Assembly: GCA_016169945.1 (NCBI GenBank)
Contig: JADLSH010000382.1
Coordinates: 620,001-684,000, forward strand
DNA from: Trachythela sp. YZ-2020
Lineage: Eukaryota; Cnidaria; Anthozoa; Malacalcyonacea; Clavulariidae
Direction: 5' to 3'
Length of the DNA: 64,000 nt
Part shown: positions 21,807-33,664 of the stretch, piece by piece
How the letters are laid out: each line of letters opens with the position of its first letter
How positions within the stretch are numbered: the first letter of the stretch is position 1
Position numbers and translations under genes: made by a program
The notes under the pieces: model-generated
Databases searched by the model: none
Told to the model about the DNA's origin: nothing
What the model saw: only the letters and a program-made list of their open reading frames with translations

Positions 21807-23900
21807 ATGTCCGATCATTCTGGGGAGATGATTTCAACATCGAGCAGCTTGGAATTAGCTTCAGAAGAAATGACGCACAAACCTTATGAATGCGATGCTT
21901 GCAAGATGAAATTTTCTCAATCAGAAGATCTAGAAAAACATGAAAGAACACACACTGTGAACAAACCTTATGAATGTGATGTTTGCAAGATAAAATTTGC
22001 TCAATTATCTGAATTGGAAACACATAAAGAACTATCAATAGCAAAAAATGTGTCTGATCGTTGTAAAGAGATGATTCCAACACCGACTAGCTTGGAATTA
22101 GCAAGAGAGGAAACAGCACACAAACCTTATGAATGTGATGTTTGTGGGAAGAAGTGTTCTAAACAAGGAAACCTTACTCTACATAAAAGAACACACAACA
22201 GACCTATATATGAATGTGATGTTTGCAAGAAGAGATTTCCTCGATCTGACCGTTTAGACAGACATAAAGTAACACACACAGGAGAACAACCTTATGAATG
22301 TGATGTTTGTAAAAAGAGATTTTCTATGTCAGCAAATATGGTAAGACATAAAAGAATACACACTGGGGACAAACCATATGAATGTCATCTCTGCCAAAAG
22401 AGATTCTCTCAGGCAACTGATTTGGCAAGACATAAAAGAACACACACTGGAGACAAACCTTATGGGTGTGATGTTTGTAACAAGAAATTTTGCCACTCTG
22501 GAAACTTAACCATACACAAAAGAACCCACACAGGAGAAAAACCTTATGCATGTAGTCTTTGTAACAAGAAATATTCCCACCCAAGAAGCGTAGTGAAACA
22601 TACAAAAAGCAAACACTGCAGAGATAATGATGAATGTGATGTTTGCAATGAGAAATTTTCTCAATCAGCAGATTTAGATACACATAAAGCGTCACATTTA
22701 ACAGCAGAATCTATGCCTGATGATCATGAGGAGATGTTTTCAATATCGAAAGGCTTAGACTTTGTAAGAGAGAAAAGAACGCACAAACCTTATGAATGTG
22801 AAGTGTGCAAGATGAAATTTGCACAATCATCTGATTTAGAAACACATAAAGCACTATGTTCAACAACACAAATATTGTCTGATCATTGTGAGGATATGTT
22901 TTCAACATCGAGCAATTTGAAATTAGCAGGGGAGGAAGGAACACACAAACCTTCTGAATGTGATGTTTCCAAGGTGAAATTTGCTCGATCATCTGATTTA
23001 GAAACACATAAAGCACTATGTTCAACAACACAAATAATGTCTGATCATTGTGAGGAGATGTTTTCAACATCTAGCAACTTGAAATTAGCAGGGGAGGAAG
23101 GAACACACAAACTTTCTGAATGTGATGTTTGTAAGTTGAAATTTGCTCGGTCGTCTGAATTAGAAACACATAAAGCACTATGTTCAACAACATTTGTTAT
23201 GTCATATCGCTGTGAAGAGGTAATTCCAACACCGACTGGCTTGGAATTAGCAAGAGAGGAAACAGCACACAAACCTTATGAATGTGATGTTTGTGGGAAG
23301 AAGTGTTCTAAACAAGGAAACCTTACTATACATAAAAGAACACACAACAGACCTATATATGAATGTGATGTTTGCAAGAAGAGATTTCCTCGATCTGACC
23401 GTTTAGACAGACATAAAGTAACGCACACAGGAGAACAACCTTATGAATGTGATGTTTGTAAAAAGAGATTTTCTATGTCAGCAAATATGGTAAGACATAA
23501 AAGAATACACACTGGGGACAAACCATATGAATGTGATCTCTGCCAAAAGAGATTCTCTCAGGCAACAGATTTGGCAAGACATAAAAGAACACACACTGGA
23601 GACAAACCTTATGAGTGTGATGTTTGTAATAAGAAATTTTGCCACTCTGGAAACTTAACCATACACAAAAGAACCCACACAGGAGAAAAACCTTATGCGT
23701 GTGGTCTGTGTAACAAGAAATTTGCCCAACCAGGAAGCGTAGTGAAACATACGAAAAACAAACACTGCAGCGAAAATCATGAATGTGATTCGAGCCAATT
23801 AGCGGACCATAGACGAACACACACTGGAGACCAGCCCTATGAATGTGATGTTTTGGAAGAAGTACTTTACTCTACCGACTCATTTAGCAACACATTTTAA
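21807..23900 (+). CDS. Poly-C2H2 zinc-finger protein, single exon (697 aa as read)
   Basis: The protein contains about eighteen recognisable fingers, many joined by TGEKP-like linkers, which points to sequence-specific DNA binding in the nucleus. Finger block A lies at 22061-22600 and block B at 23210-23749. They are near-identical runs of six fingers exactly 1149 bp apart, a recent internal duplication. Fingers between the blocks are degenerate: some end in Cys instead of the last His, one has Ser for Cys (CDVSKVKF), and a penultimate finger is partly deleted. The stop at 23900 appears to come from a frameshift inside the last finger: in another frame the sequence continues with the expected WKKYF...H...H spacing. 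No KRAB, SCAN or BTB domain is present. The start is the first ATG of the frame, and no upstream exon is evident. Confidence 0.8.
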   Translation: MSDHSGEMISTSSSLELASEEMTHKPYECDACKMKFSQSEDLEKHERTHTVNKPYECDVCKIKFAQLSELETHKELSIAKNVSDRCKEMIPTPTSLELAREETAHKPYECDVCGKKCSKQGNLTLHKRTHNRPIYECDVCKKRFPRSDRLDRHKVTHTGEQPYECDVCKKRFSMSANMVRHKRIHTGDKPYECHLCQKRFSQATDLARHKRTHTGDKPYGCDVCNKKFCHSGNLTIHKRTHTGEKPYACSLCNKKYSHPRSVVKHTKSKHCRDNDECDVCNEKFSQSADLDTHKASHLTAESMPDDHEEMFSISKGLDFVREKRTHKPYECEVCKMKFAQSSDLETHKALCSTTQILSDHCEDMFSTSSNLKLAGEEGTHKPSECDVSKVKFARSSDLETHKALCSTTQIMSDHCEEMFSTSSNLKLAGEEGTHKLSECDVCKLKFARSSELETHKALCSTTFVMSYRCEEVIPTPTGLELAREETAHKPYECDVCGKKCSKQGNLTIHKRTHNRPIYECDVCKKRFPRSDRLDRHKVTHTGEQPYECDVCKKRFSMSANMVRHKRIHTGDKPYECDLCQKRFSQATDLARHKRTHTGDKPYECDVCNKKFCHSGNLTIHKRTHTGEKPYACGLCNKKFAQPGSVVKHTKNKHCSENHECDSSQLADHRRTHTGDQPYECDVLEEVLYSTDSFSNTF

Positions 23901-23968
23901 CATACACTAGAGACAAATGTTATGAATATTTTGTTTTGCAAAACGATGTTTTCCCTTCTAAGGGACTT

Positions 23969-24544
23969 AGGGACCGTTCATTATTTAGAGGTGGGGGGTG
24001 GGCCGGTAATTTTCAATGTTGATGCATAGTATTTTCTGGACCCACCTAACAACAATGGTTTAATTTTGTGGCCCGCCCCTTGTCATTGGACAGAAATTCA
24101 CGGCCCACCCATGTTTCAGTTTGTTTCATGTCCAGATCTGTATATCCACTTAAAAATAGTATTTTTATTATGATGATAAAAATATGACTATGATAACAGG
24201 GGTGTAGGAAGCTCGTCTATTTGGGGGGGGGGGGGACCAAAGCAATAGATAATCAGTGTGGTGCCAAAGGCACCACCCAACTAACTAGGGGGTCTGGTGG
24301 CATGCCCCCTCTAAAATGTTGAAATCTAGGCCCTCTGAAATGGCATTTTCAGCCATTTTGAAGTGCTTTTTTAACTTGTCTAAGTGAGATTTAGACTATT
24401 TCAAAATCTTTTCAAAATTTGGGTTGGCCCACCCCTTTCCTTATTTATAATTACGTTGACCCACCCCCAAAAACCATTTTCAAAACTCTGGCCCACCCTC
24501 AAAATCAACCGGCCCACCCCCCTCCTAAAAAATGAACGGTCCCT
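23969..24544. mobile_element. MITE with AGGGACCGTTCATT termini and CCCACCCC-rich flanks
   Basis: AGGGACCGTTCATT at the left is matched by AATGAACGGTCCCT at the right, and both ends continue into GGTGGG/CCCACC-rich sequence. The interior has a poly-G run and the short hairpin GGTGCCAAAGGCACC. No clear target duplication was found. It is non-coding. Confidence 0.65.
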
Positions 24545-24954
24545 CAATACTTGTAACATTTAATTATCGAAACTATATTAAATGTTTTTCTTTGTTACTG
24601 TTAATCTCACTTATTCAGGCAACTTACAATTGGATCAGCCTAGACACTAGGCCTTCGTATTTCTCTCGAGAACAAAACCAGAACAAAAACCACTTAGGGG
24701 GAGGGGAGGAAAAACGAGAAATAGAAGGCCTTAAGTTTTGCCCTTTCATTGGGAAATCTACTATATGCCCTGAAACTGTCCTGATGGTGAAATGACCGAA
24801 ACGGCGGAGAGTATGCAAGGTCAGTTCGATAACTTTCTATTTTATGGCAACTAAATCACATTCAATGCACACGCCTGGCTTCATGCCAATATATAACATG
24901 AAGTATTGGCATTAGATAACATTTCGCAAGATCAAATTTCACTGTCAATCCGTC

Positions 24955-25190
24955 ATGGCCGGCGACGTAAGCGAGGGGTTCTTGATGCTTGAAGAATTAG
25001 AAGTAAAGCAGACAGAACAAGCCGCGGCATTGCCTAATGTAGATAATTTACCTGTATGCAAATGCCGCGGCCGTTGTTTAAAAGAAACGCTTCGTGCCGA
25101 AGCTTGAATACGTTTTGTTCGAGTGCGTATCATGGCGAAGACTGTGGTTCTACTTGTATGAACAAGAGCGATAGCGACAATACGGTAAGA
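24955..25190 (+). pseudogene. Cysteine-rich exon fragment, frameshifted
   Basis: An ATG at 24955 opens an acidic N-terminus leading to VCKCRGRCLKE. After a shift of one base near 25085 the Cys-rich pattern continues (CRSLNTFC, then CGSTCMN) up to a possible donor GTAAGA at about 25182. The spacing is reminiscent of CXC-type zinc-binding segments found in some transposon-encoded proteins. No further exons were recognised. Function is unknown and the call rests on the Cys pattern only. Confidence 0.35.
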
Positions 25191-25499
25191 AATTTTACGT
25201 TTTTGCCTCTTATAGTATCTCAAGATATACTATACTCAAGATATACGAAATAAATAACATTTATTTGACACAACTCTTCACACTCCTACTTCCATGCTCT
25301 CTCCCCGAATCTGTCTCTAACCCCTGTTCGTCCTTCTCTTATCATCCTTAGTCCATCTTTATCCCTCACCGTCCATAGGTACTACTCGTTTATCAACTAT
25401 GTATAACAGAAAACACTATATCCCTCCCCCATTTAGAATCTAAAAAATCTCAACTTGTCTATGGAAAGATTTGCCTTTCCACTGTTCTAGAATAACAAA

Positions 25500-25875
25500 A
25501 TGAAATGTTTTAACCCACAACAAAGTCTTTCAGACGTCCTGGTAAACGACGTTCTCTTAAACACCGTCTCTCCGTCAACCCTTCGCGATGATCTCTGTCT
25601 GTAGTACCTATCGGATTCTTTGGATCCGCTTCTTTGACTTCGTTGTGTGGTTTGGCCATTTTCCAAACGAACGAAATGTTGCGCATGATACATGGCTCGT
25701 TTCCGCGCTTTATAATTACACTTGTTCCCTTCTTCTTGATTACGGTGTAGGGCTGAGGATCGTACGCCGAGGACAACTGATTTGTTTTTCTTTAGTTCTT
25801 TCAAAGGTACAATATCTCCCTCCTTGCGCGCTGCTTGTGGTTCTGGTCGTGGTCACAAGCTGCTTCTAACCAGGG
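25500..25875 (-). pseudogene. Ty3/gypsy integrase C-terminal relic
   Basis: One minus-strand frame contains SSAYDPQPYTVIKKKGT followed by an RN-S-F pattern, the conserved C-terminal core region of Ty3/gypsy integrases. The preceding lysine-rich stretch lies in a neighbouring frame, so there is at least one frameshift near 25780. No other pol segments or LTRs were seen. It is a short relic. Confidence 0.65.
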
Positions 25876-27232
25876 CGTCTATAAGATAGCGCGGCGAAAC
25901 GGCGAGATAATGTCGTGATCAATGTGTGATGCGCTTTGGGACTGGAGCGACGTGGCGAGTGGAAAAACTCCAGGTGAATCGAGTAAATGATTAATATTTT
26001 AAAAAGTATTCAGTCGATTATTGCTGTATTTTTTCAAGATGTTATTCAAGCCTTTTAGCGTTCATACAACAAGTTTCAAGGCGTAACTAACACATAAAAT
26101 TTTGTGTTTTAAATCTCGAAACATTTGTGACTTCCTTGTCCAATTTCGCCCCGCCCGCAAAACAATTTACTAATTCCGTACCTTAGTCTTAGAATCGAGC
26201 TAGAACGTAGCTTTTTTAAGACAACACTGCCACGAATTAAACTTTGTTCCTGCCCAATTTTGTCGTGTAATTTTTTGAACTTTTTTTGCTATAGCATGTC
26301 AACTGCAGCATAAAAATTGGGTTGTAGTGTAAAAATTTCTCAGGTTCGAATGTTTTGAAAATTCGCTTATTTCAAAGGTAGCCAAACACACTAAGACAAT
26401 CTACACAAAAATATATACGCTTCTTACCATAAGAACATCATTTGCCAAAAACAAACATTTGAAGAGATATTGCAGATTTTGTAAAGACGAAGGGTCATTC
26501 CATCCATCACAAGAGCTTCGGCAGTTCCAACACCGGTTTGTTTTATACGAAATCCAACCGCTTCTTTTGGCACCATAACTTAGTAAATCCCAGAACAGTT
26601 AGACCATTAATAGATGTATATTTGGTATAAATATCGTTTCTTAATTTTTTGAACTTATTTTGCTACCTGCCATTGAATGCGCACCAACGGGTCATTTAAA
26701 TGGAGAAAGTATGACAGGCAATTGTTTACAAGTCAGAACTCAGAAGCGGCAAATTGGCGGGAAAATTAAACTGACTACCGGCGTCCGAGTTGCGTCCGAG
26801 TACTAAACGAAGAAGATTGCGAAATATTATTTATATTGTTAATTAAATTATTAAAAAAGGTAAACAAACATTTTATTCTTGTAAAATAATACACATATTT
26901 ATTTTATGAAAATTGAGCAATAATTCAATGCAAATTTTAAAAAATGCATATTAGACAAGACACTAGCATATCTAGTTTGCACAAGCACGTATACACAAGC
27001 ACATGTTCTTCGTCTGCCAGAATTGCCCTTGTTTCGGTTAAGGCTAGTACAGTGATTTGAGTATTTTTTAACATTCCTAAATATCGTACTTTTGAAAGGA
27101 GGATTCCGACCAGGAAACCTTGCTCGGAAAGTGTTTTGCACTGCGGCTATATACTTTGAGTACGGTTGTAACTTAACACTATAAATACTCTTTGCTCTGC
27201 ATTAAGTTGACCCATTTTACGAATGTATATAT
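25876..27232. other. AT-rich non-coding stretch
   Basis: No convincing gene, repeat boundary or RNA gene was recognised. Short ORFs here lack any domain signal. Confidence 0.4.
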
Positions 27233-27372
27233 GTTATTTACCGGTTGCGAGGTCCGGATGAGAAAAACTGTGCCCGAGGTCTTTAAAACGGCCCGAGCCC
27301 GAAGGGCGAGGGACGTTTTCAAGACCGAGGGCACAGTTTTTCTCCTCCGGACCGACGCTGCCGGTAAATAAC
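27233..27372. mobile_element. CpG-rich hairpin element
   Basis: GTTATTTACCGG at the left is matched by CCGGTAAATAAC at the right, and the inner arms pair through CCGGATGAGAAAAACTGTGCC against GGGCACAGTTTTTCTCCTCCGG. It is a near-complete fold-back of 140 bp. Confidence 0.7.
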
Positions 27373-27887
27373 GTGTTTATTTTTTAACATATGTAAAATT
27401 TAAGAATTTATTAAAATTGAAAATTCCAGTGTGGAGAAATAATTTGAGATCAGTGCAATTGTGAATTCAAAGCGAGGCTGACAAAACTTGAATGTTAAAA
27501 GAAAACACGAAGACGAAAACTCAAGAAAACTGGCAAGAAACTCACAAAAAACCATGGTTTCTGTAAAAATGTACACGATATTTTTAAATATGGGAGTAGA
27601 AAAGCATAGGAATGAAAGGTTTTGGCCTGGTTTTCTGGTATTCCGTGTTTCTTCAACAAGGATATCTTCGTGTTTACTTGCTTTGGCCATAAAAAACTCA
27701 CGAAGTGCAGTGAATGCATGTGTTTTGACTTCGATCAACGCTTTTTACTAAAACTGGACAATGAACAAGGTATGCTGTAATTTGTTTCTGGTCATTTCAC
27801 GGTAAAAAACATCCTCAACTTTGTTTGCCAAGAGCCACGACTTTAACCTTTTTTTTGTTTACAACATGTATACGAAAAGTACTTTAA

Positions 27888-28226
27888 GGCCACTATTTGT
27901 TGAATATTAGTTTCTCATCCGAGGCTTTCTTCAAAGTTCATGCGGGCGGGCGGCCGTTACCATTATCTCATTATTATCCTAGAACTTGTGATGTCCAGCA
28001 TGACTCAATAAAATTACTTAAATTTTTGGTATGAGTAAGTAAAACCATGCAAAAATCCCTTTGACAACAAATAGTATCAAATACGGATGCAAAATTATAA
28101 TTTTGGAAAGAAATTTAGTAGATTTTGGTTTGATATTTGACAAAATTGCAATAATGGCCATCGATGCGGCTTTGTAAAAGCCATGCGGGCGGAGGATGAG
28201 AAACTAATATTCAACAAATAGTGGCC
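27888..28226. mobile_element. Harbinger-type MITE with TAA target duplication
   Basis: Arms of about 40 bp begin GGCCACTATTTGTTGAATAT and are complemented at the right end. TAA lies on both sides (27885-27887 and 28227-28229). It is 339 bp and non-coding. The TWA-type 3-bp target suggests PIF/Harbinger, which is inference. Confidence 0.75.
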
Positions 28227-28581
28227 TAATTAACAAATGGGCAGAAAAATCATGTTTTCACTACAGTTGGTCCATATTTTTAAGTTTTATGTATGGAGAA
28301 AAGTTTTTTCTTCTATGATATCTGTTTAAACTGTATTTTTTTAACTTTAATGTGGCCAAATACTGAAATACATGAGCAATAAAACAAATGTGTTAGTTTT
28401 AATACACGAGCATTTAAAACAAATGTATTAGTTTTCTCGACGTATCGTGCTTAGTATGAAGCCTTTGGAGTTGATGCAATTCATTTTTGTACTCTAACTA
28501 TCGTTAGGCTAGCTTTTTGAACTTTTTGGGCAGATTTTTTAATCTAAAAATTGTTTCACTCCTGTGTTTTGTCGCGTAATC

Positions 28582-28662
28582 CAGAGCGGGCCGGATGAGT
28601 TTCAGAGCGGGCCGGATGAGTTTCAGAGCGGGCCGGATGCAAAAATCCGGACCGCTCTGAAA
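28582..28662. repeat. Three 21-bp direct repeats ending in an inverted copy
   Basis: CAGAGCGGGCCGGATGAGTTT occurs at 28582 and 28603 and in truncated form at 28624, then its complement follows at about 28645-28662, giving a GC-rich hairpin. Confidence 0.8.
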
Positions 28663-29128
28663 CGCTCGCTAGCAAATCAGATTGCTTTATTTTCATAGAT
28701 AAAAAATAATGATTAATATTTTAAACATTTTTCTTTTTTAGTTGCGCAATTTCGTATGATTGGAAGCTTTTCTTAATATCCCATGTGTATAAAACTGTGT
28801 GTTTTTACGCATTCGTAGTTCAAAAGCGATAATGAATTTCAAAGAACTACAGTACAATAGGTTGCTTGAATAACATGTAATTTGAATTTGAAAAGGTAGC
28901 CTTTTTTGGGACACGAAGTCTTTCGTTGAAATTCATGACCTAGGCGCGCAGCGCCGGGGTCTTGAATTTGAATGAGAGACCGACAATGAGGTTTTTATGT
29001 TGTTTATATACCCACCACACTCATTTTCCATTGTTCTCAAGAGGTTTTGGAAGATTTATGTCTGTTATTTGTCATAATTGAAGCGATACAATAAGGTTTA
29101 ATTTCGATTGTTTGTGCAATAATATCTA

Positions 29129-29600
29129 CAGGGTGTACCAAAAAAAACGCAAACTATTGAAAATAATCTATTGTTAGAATTTCAATGGCTGAGCACTAAG
29201 CTGAATGTAAAGAGTGCAAAATATTGACAGGGTGCATATGTTAAGTATTGACTTATTAAGAAATTAAAATATCTTTGTCATTTTCTGCCCTTGGGAATTT
29301 AAAGGAGCTTCGTAAATAAAAACTGTTTTGTGTGATGCACGTAATTTTCCAGGCTGAAACAGCACATAAGCACATGTTGGACGAATTCAAATAAAATAAT
29401 TGCCATGCATAAAATTTGATTCCATTGCGTTTACGAACCCATGGGTTTAGTTCATTTTGTCTAACATAAACCGCTTCGTTATGCATAATATTTACTTATG
29501 TCAATAATTTATGCACTCGTGGGTTTAACTTAGTGCTAGGCCATTGAAATTCTAACAATAAATTATTTTCAATAGTTTGCGTTTTTTTTGGTACACCCTG
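29129..29600. mobile_element. Mariner-like MITE with preserved empty site
   Basis: Ends CAGGGTGTACC and GGTACACCCTG with about 50-bp arms are flanked by TA. The neighbouring repeat copy shows the uninterrupted sequence ATATCTATAGGCTTTTG near 30099, confirming a TA target. Confidence 0.85.
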
Positions 29601-29642
29601 TATAGGCTTTTGTTTCAAACCGTTTAAAAGTGAAGTACTCTA

Positions 29643-29856
29643 CAGGGTGTCCCAAAAAAAGGCTACCTTTTCAAATTCAAATTAGCATGTTAATTCAAGC
29701 AACCTATTGTATTCAATATCCCATGTGTATAAAACTGTGTGTTTTTACGCATTCGTAGTTCAAAAGCGATAATGAATTTCAAAGAACTACAGTACAATAG
29801 GTTGCTTGAATTAACATGTAATTTGAATTTGAAAAGGTAGCCTTTTTTTGGGACAC
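29643..29856. mobile_element. Second mariner-like MITE family, copy lacking its last bases
   Basis: It starts CAGGGTGTCCCAAAA after TA and ends at GGGACAC without the final CCTG, which is replaced by GAAGTC. It is the same family as 30147-30360. Confidence 0.7.
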
Positions 29857-30146
29857 GAAGTCTTTCGTTGAAATTCATGACCTAGGCGCGCAGCGCCGGG
29901 GTCTTGAATTTGAATGAGAGACCGACAATGAGGTTTTTATGTTGTTTATATACCCACCACACTCATTTTCCATTGTTCTCAAGAGGTTTTGGAAGATTTA
30001 TGTCTGTTATTTGTCATAATTGAAGCGATACAATAAGGTTTAATTTCGATTGTTTGTGCAATAAATGGTTTATTCAAGCGTTCACAATGCCTAATTTCAA
30101 TATCTATAGGCTTTTGTTTCAAACCGTTTAAAAGTGAAGTACTCTA

Positions 30147-30360
30147 CAGGGTGTCCCAAAAAAAGGCTACCTTTTCAAATTCAAATTAGCATGTTAATTC
30201 AAGCAACCTATTGTATTCAATATCCCATGTGTATAAAACTGTGTGTTTTTACGCAATCGTAGTTCAAAAGCGATAATGATTTCAAAGAACTACAATAGGC
30301 TGCTTGAATTAACATGCTAATTTGAATTTTAAAAGGTAGCCTTTTTTTTGGGACACCCTG
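30147..30360. mobile_element. Second mariner-like MITE family, complete copy
   Basis: CAGGGTGTCCC and GGGACACCCTG ends are flanked by TA on each side, with arms of about 60 bp and length 214 bp. Confidence 0.8.
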
Positions 30361-30580
30361 TATTCGTTTGATAAGTGTTAAGCCCGCCCATAGTTCATAG
30401 AGACAGGGTTTGGAAGGCCGGCAAACTTCAAAGGCTTTCGAGCCAATTAATTTCAGATGTTGAGAAACCGCGTCACGTGACAATACGAGTGCATCAAATT
30501 CAGAAATTACTAGAGCGTAGTATTACTGAAATACGATATTGTGATTATAAATACTGAAATAAGGCATTGTTGCTCTTGTC

Positions 30581-32215
30581 ATGGCTTCGACAAGTTCAGC
30601 ATACGATTCAGAAAGCGAAATTCCTTCAATTCTGGGCTCCGAAGTCGAAAATACAACCACGGAGGACAATTTTCAGCAAACTATTGAACTGCTGCAAATC
30701 GACGCTGAAGAATTGACACAAGAAATATCGCGTTCAGTTGAAGAAGTAAGTCTTTTATATTGTGTTCCTTGACAAAATGTGAAGTAAGATGCCTTTAACA
30801 TCATCTGTGTCTTCTGTTTGTGTGTTAGGTTGAAGGTTTAAAGCAATTTCCTTGCGAATTTTGCTCAAAAGTGTGCAAATCTAAAGAGGACGTACGAAGC
30901 AATGCATGTTCGCAGTATTAAACATTCACCCGTGAACACCGAAGATGTCGAAGCCGCTAAAGCTACTACAGCTTCTAACAAAGGAAAAAAAACAAATACC
31001 AAGCTACATCACGGAGGAGAAAGTCCCACCGATTAAGGTTTACCCAGAGAAACAAGTTGACTTGCAACGCAGTAAATCGTTCGTAGAAGATCTGAAGATG
31101 TGAATGGTCTTCTAGATAACATTCACAAAGATTCATGAAAGACTACTTCGGGAAAATGTATCGTTCATGGAAAGAATATTTTCATCCGTTCAGTGATCAC
31201 AAAGTCGTGTTTCTGATGCTGGTAAATTTGCCTGAACGATTGATCACCCGGATATTAAAATATTCTGAAGTTACCTGTGAAGATACGGTATGCATATTGC
31301 ATTATATATAAAGTACATGTTTGTGACAGGCTGAGATATTTATAAAAACAAATATTAGCTTGCACTTCATTTCACAGGTGAAGTGAAAGCTGCCTCAATT
31401 CTCCCACAGTCTTAGAGTGTATCATTTTTCGATACTATATTGACAAAAGAATAACCATGTTTTGACCCATAGCTTGCAATGCACCCTATTTCAGTGTTTT
31501 ACTCTGTCTATTAAATGCCAGACAATTTCACCTGGTAGGGTACTGCCAGTTAATGGGTTAACAAAAGTGTCTAACCTATTAGCTTGCAATGCTTCCAGAT
31601 GCACCCTACTTTAGTATGTCACTCTGTCTAATGCCAGACCCTTTTGCTCATCAGTGATAGGGTACTGCCAGTTAATGGGTTAACAAAACTATCTGCCAGT
31701 GTCTCTGGTTAACCTATTAGCTTGCAATGCACCCAGATGCACCCTACTTTAGTATGCGCCCTAATTTTACACCAGATAATGGGTTAATCCTGATAGCACT
31801 AAAATTGGTACTTTTTTATTCTGTCTATTAATGCCAGATGATTTTACTTACCCATGAGAGTGTTAGGTGTATGTGGGTTAAAGCAGAAAATCATTTTAAT
31901 ATTTTCATTTCTTCTGTTTAGAGTGAATTATCCATCACAACCGACAAGCTTGGACCCCTTGCTTATGTTGCTGGCTATGTAATCCAAGCATGGAAAGAGC
32001 AAGAATGCAGATTCATTAAGAAACCAAGAGTTACAAGCATTATTGTTTTCAATGAAAGTACCTGCTGAAGAAAATGACTACATTTCTTCAATTTCCCGAG
32101 GAGCACTGTGGGCACCCAATTCCTGGCTGGTAAATATTGCAGAAATTCCTGAATTGTGTTTAGAAAGCACACAAGAATTGGCAAACCTACCCCATTACTT
32201 GTGGATAAAGTTTTG
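30581..32215 (+). pseudogene. Transposase-like spliced gene, broken
   Basis: Exon 1 (30581-30745) is acidic and ends at GTAAGT. Exon 2 starts after TTAG at 30829 and encodes a C2H2-like finger (PCEFCSKVC), but loses frame before the His pair. Another open segment around 31135-31287 (MKDYFGKMYRSWKEYF onwards) ends at GTATGC. A further exon begins near 31921 with DKLGPLAYVAGYVIQAW and, after a frameshift near 32030, carries SRGALWAPNSWLV. The last two motifs loosely resemble the C-terminal region of THAP9/P-element transposases (xAYIAGY and GGL-P-S patterns). Several frame breaks make it inactive as read. No THAP domain was found. The family assignment is weak. Confidence 0.45.
31440..31875. 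repeat. About 120-bp minisatellite inside the transposon intron
   Basis: Diverged tandem copies share TTAGCTTGCAATGC, CACTCTGTCTA and GCCAGTTAATGGGTTAAC, spaced by about 120 bp. The last motif also occurs near 2935. Confidence 0.75.
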
Positions 32216-32229
32216 AGGAGGTCCAAGCT

Positions 32230-33664
32230 TCTCCATTAGCAAAAAGTTTGTGGAACAATATTGTTGAACAATGTGATGTTGCAGTGTCAAAGGAGTGTCA
32301 AAACTTATGTTTTGAAAACATTATCAAAGTGAACTTCAGCTGTAAATAATATCTACACTATTCTTCAATGTAAGCTCGGATTCCATATGTTGGGGCTCTC
32401 GCATGCACCATAGCATGCACAGAGAACCCCAACAGCTTGAATCTGAGCCTACCCACAATGTAAATACTAATTTCTGCATATTATTTGTTCTCTTTCTTGA
32501 AGGAGTCGACCAAAATTGTATCTGATAGTGATTTTTGTAGATATAGACTTTTGTTCAATTAAAAAATTATGAAATCAATTTAAAATGATTTCAACAATAC
32601 AATCCCAAACAAATATAAATACTGTGTTTCTTGATATAATGTTCTAGTCTTATAGTTTATCCAATGCTTGCTTGATCTGAATTGTCCATCTTTACAGATA
32701 TCCTATCTTGCACAGAATAAATAACCATAAATCTTCTATTAAGCCAGAAGGGGGCTTTTTTCAGTCACATTTGAGGTTAATAATTCCAAGTCCTACAACC
32801 ACAAATTTCTCAACCTTTTTAAAATATTCGAGGAATGGTATTGTTTTGTTTTGGGCTTGTGTCGAACAAGTTCACTTCTGGGTGCGTTGTGGAGGTGGAG
32901 GGTATGCTTTTCTCTGGTAAATTTAGGGAAGGAACAGCTCCAGGCACGCACAAGTCTTTTGCAGGTGGGAACTATAAACATGACCAAAAACCTTGTTAAT
33001 ATACAGGTATATTTTACACAAGTACTACCAGTCTACCACCATTTCAATGAATTGTATATAGGGAAATAAAAATTATCTTTTAGATCTTATATTCTGACTA
33101 AGTGCTTTATATATCAGCTAGCTCATATCAATCCATAAGCAATTGGGCATATATTAAATGATATAACTCCTGAATTTCTCCTGGGATTTATCCTGAATTT
33201 CTGTATTCCGGTAAGTTTGAACATAATTACTGAAGCGTATTATGTAAATCAGTATTAAATTTCCATATGCCCTACAATTGAAACACCATATTGAATTATA
33301 CAAGCTTCTCGCAACGAGCGATAACTTCAAGCGTTAATACTGAAATATCAATAATTCCATATTCAGAATCTATCGGTAACTGATAAGAAAGAAACTTACA
33401 TGTTTCGATAATGTTCTTTTCGAAGTGTCTTTCACAAATACGAATGGTTCGTTGATCGATTTGATTTTGCAAGATATCTCTCGAAGGCGCACTCACGCTT
33501 CGCGAGTTTTCGTCGATAAATCGTCGTATTTTGTTGGAATTCGAAAAATCCCAACACCTACGTGCTTTCTACTAGTTCCGCAACCATAATTGAGCAATTA
33601 GCTCCTGCCTTCTAAAATATCTTTCAAAAAAACATGCTTTTTAAGCGAGTTATAGCCATAGAGT
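32230..33664. other. 3' part of the transposon, non-coding
   Basis: AT-rich sequence with no supported gene. A short hairpin lies at about 32383-32445, where two copies of CTCGCATGCACCATAGCATGC-like sequence fold back. Confidence 0.4.

Larger units (their letters stand above)
28775..30363. repeat. Tandem duplication array with embedded MITEs
   Basis: The segment beginning AATATCCCATGTGTATAAAA starts at 28775, 29715 and 30219. The second spacing is 504 bp; the first is 940 bp, mainly because a 472-bp MITE inserted in copy one. The unit includes GGTAGCCTTTTTTTGGGACAC and a CpG-rich GGCGCGCAGCGCC core. No gene is present; small ORFs here are not supported. Confidence 0.85.

Noticed and set aside
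22324..23820. Minus-strand ORFs opposite the zinc-finger gene, with FFYVL-type repeats
   Set aside because: They are antisense shadows of the repeated fingers.
27400..27751. Overlapping ORFs on both strands
   Set aside because: No recognisable domain on either strand and no splice evidence.
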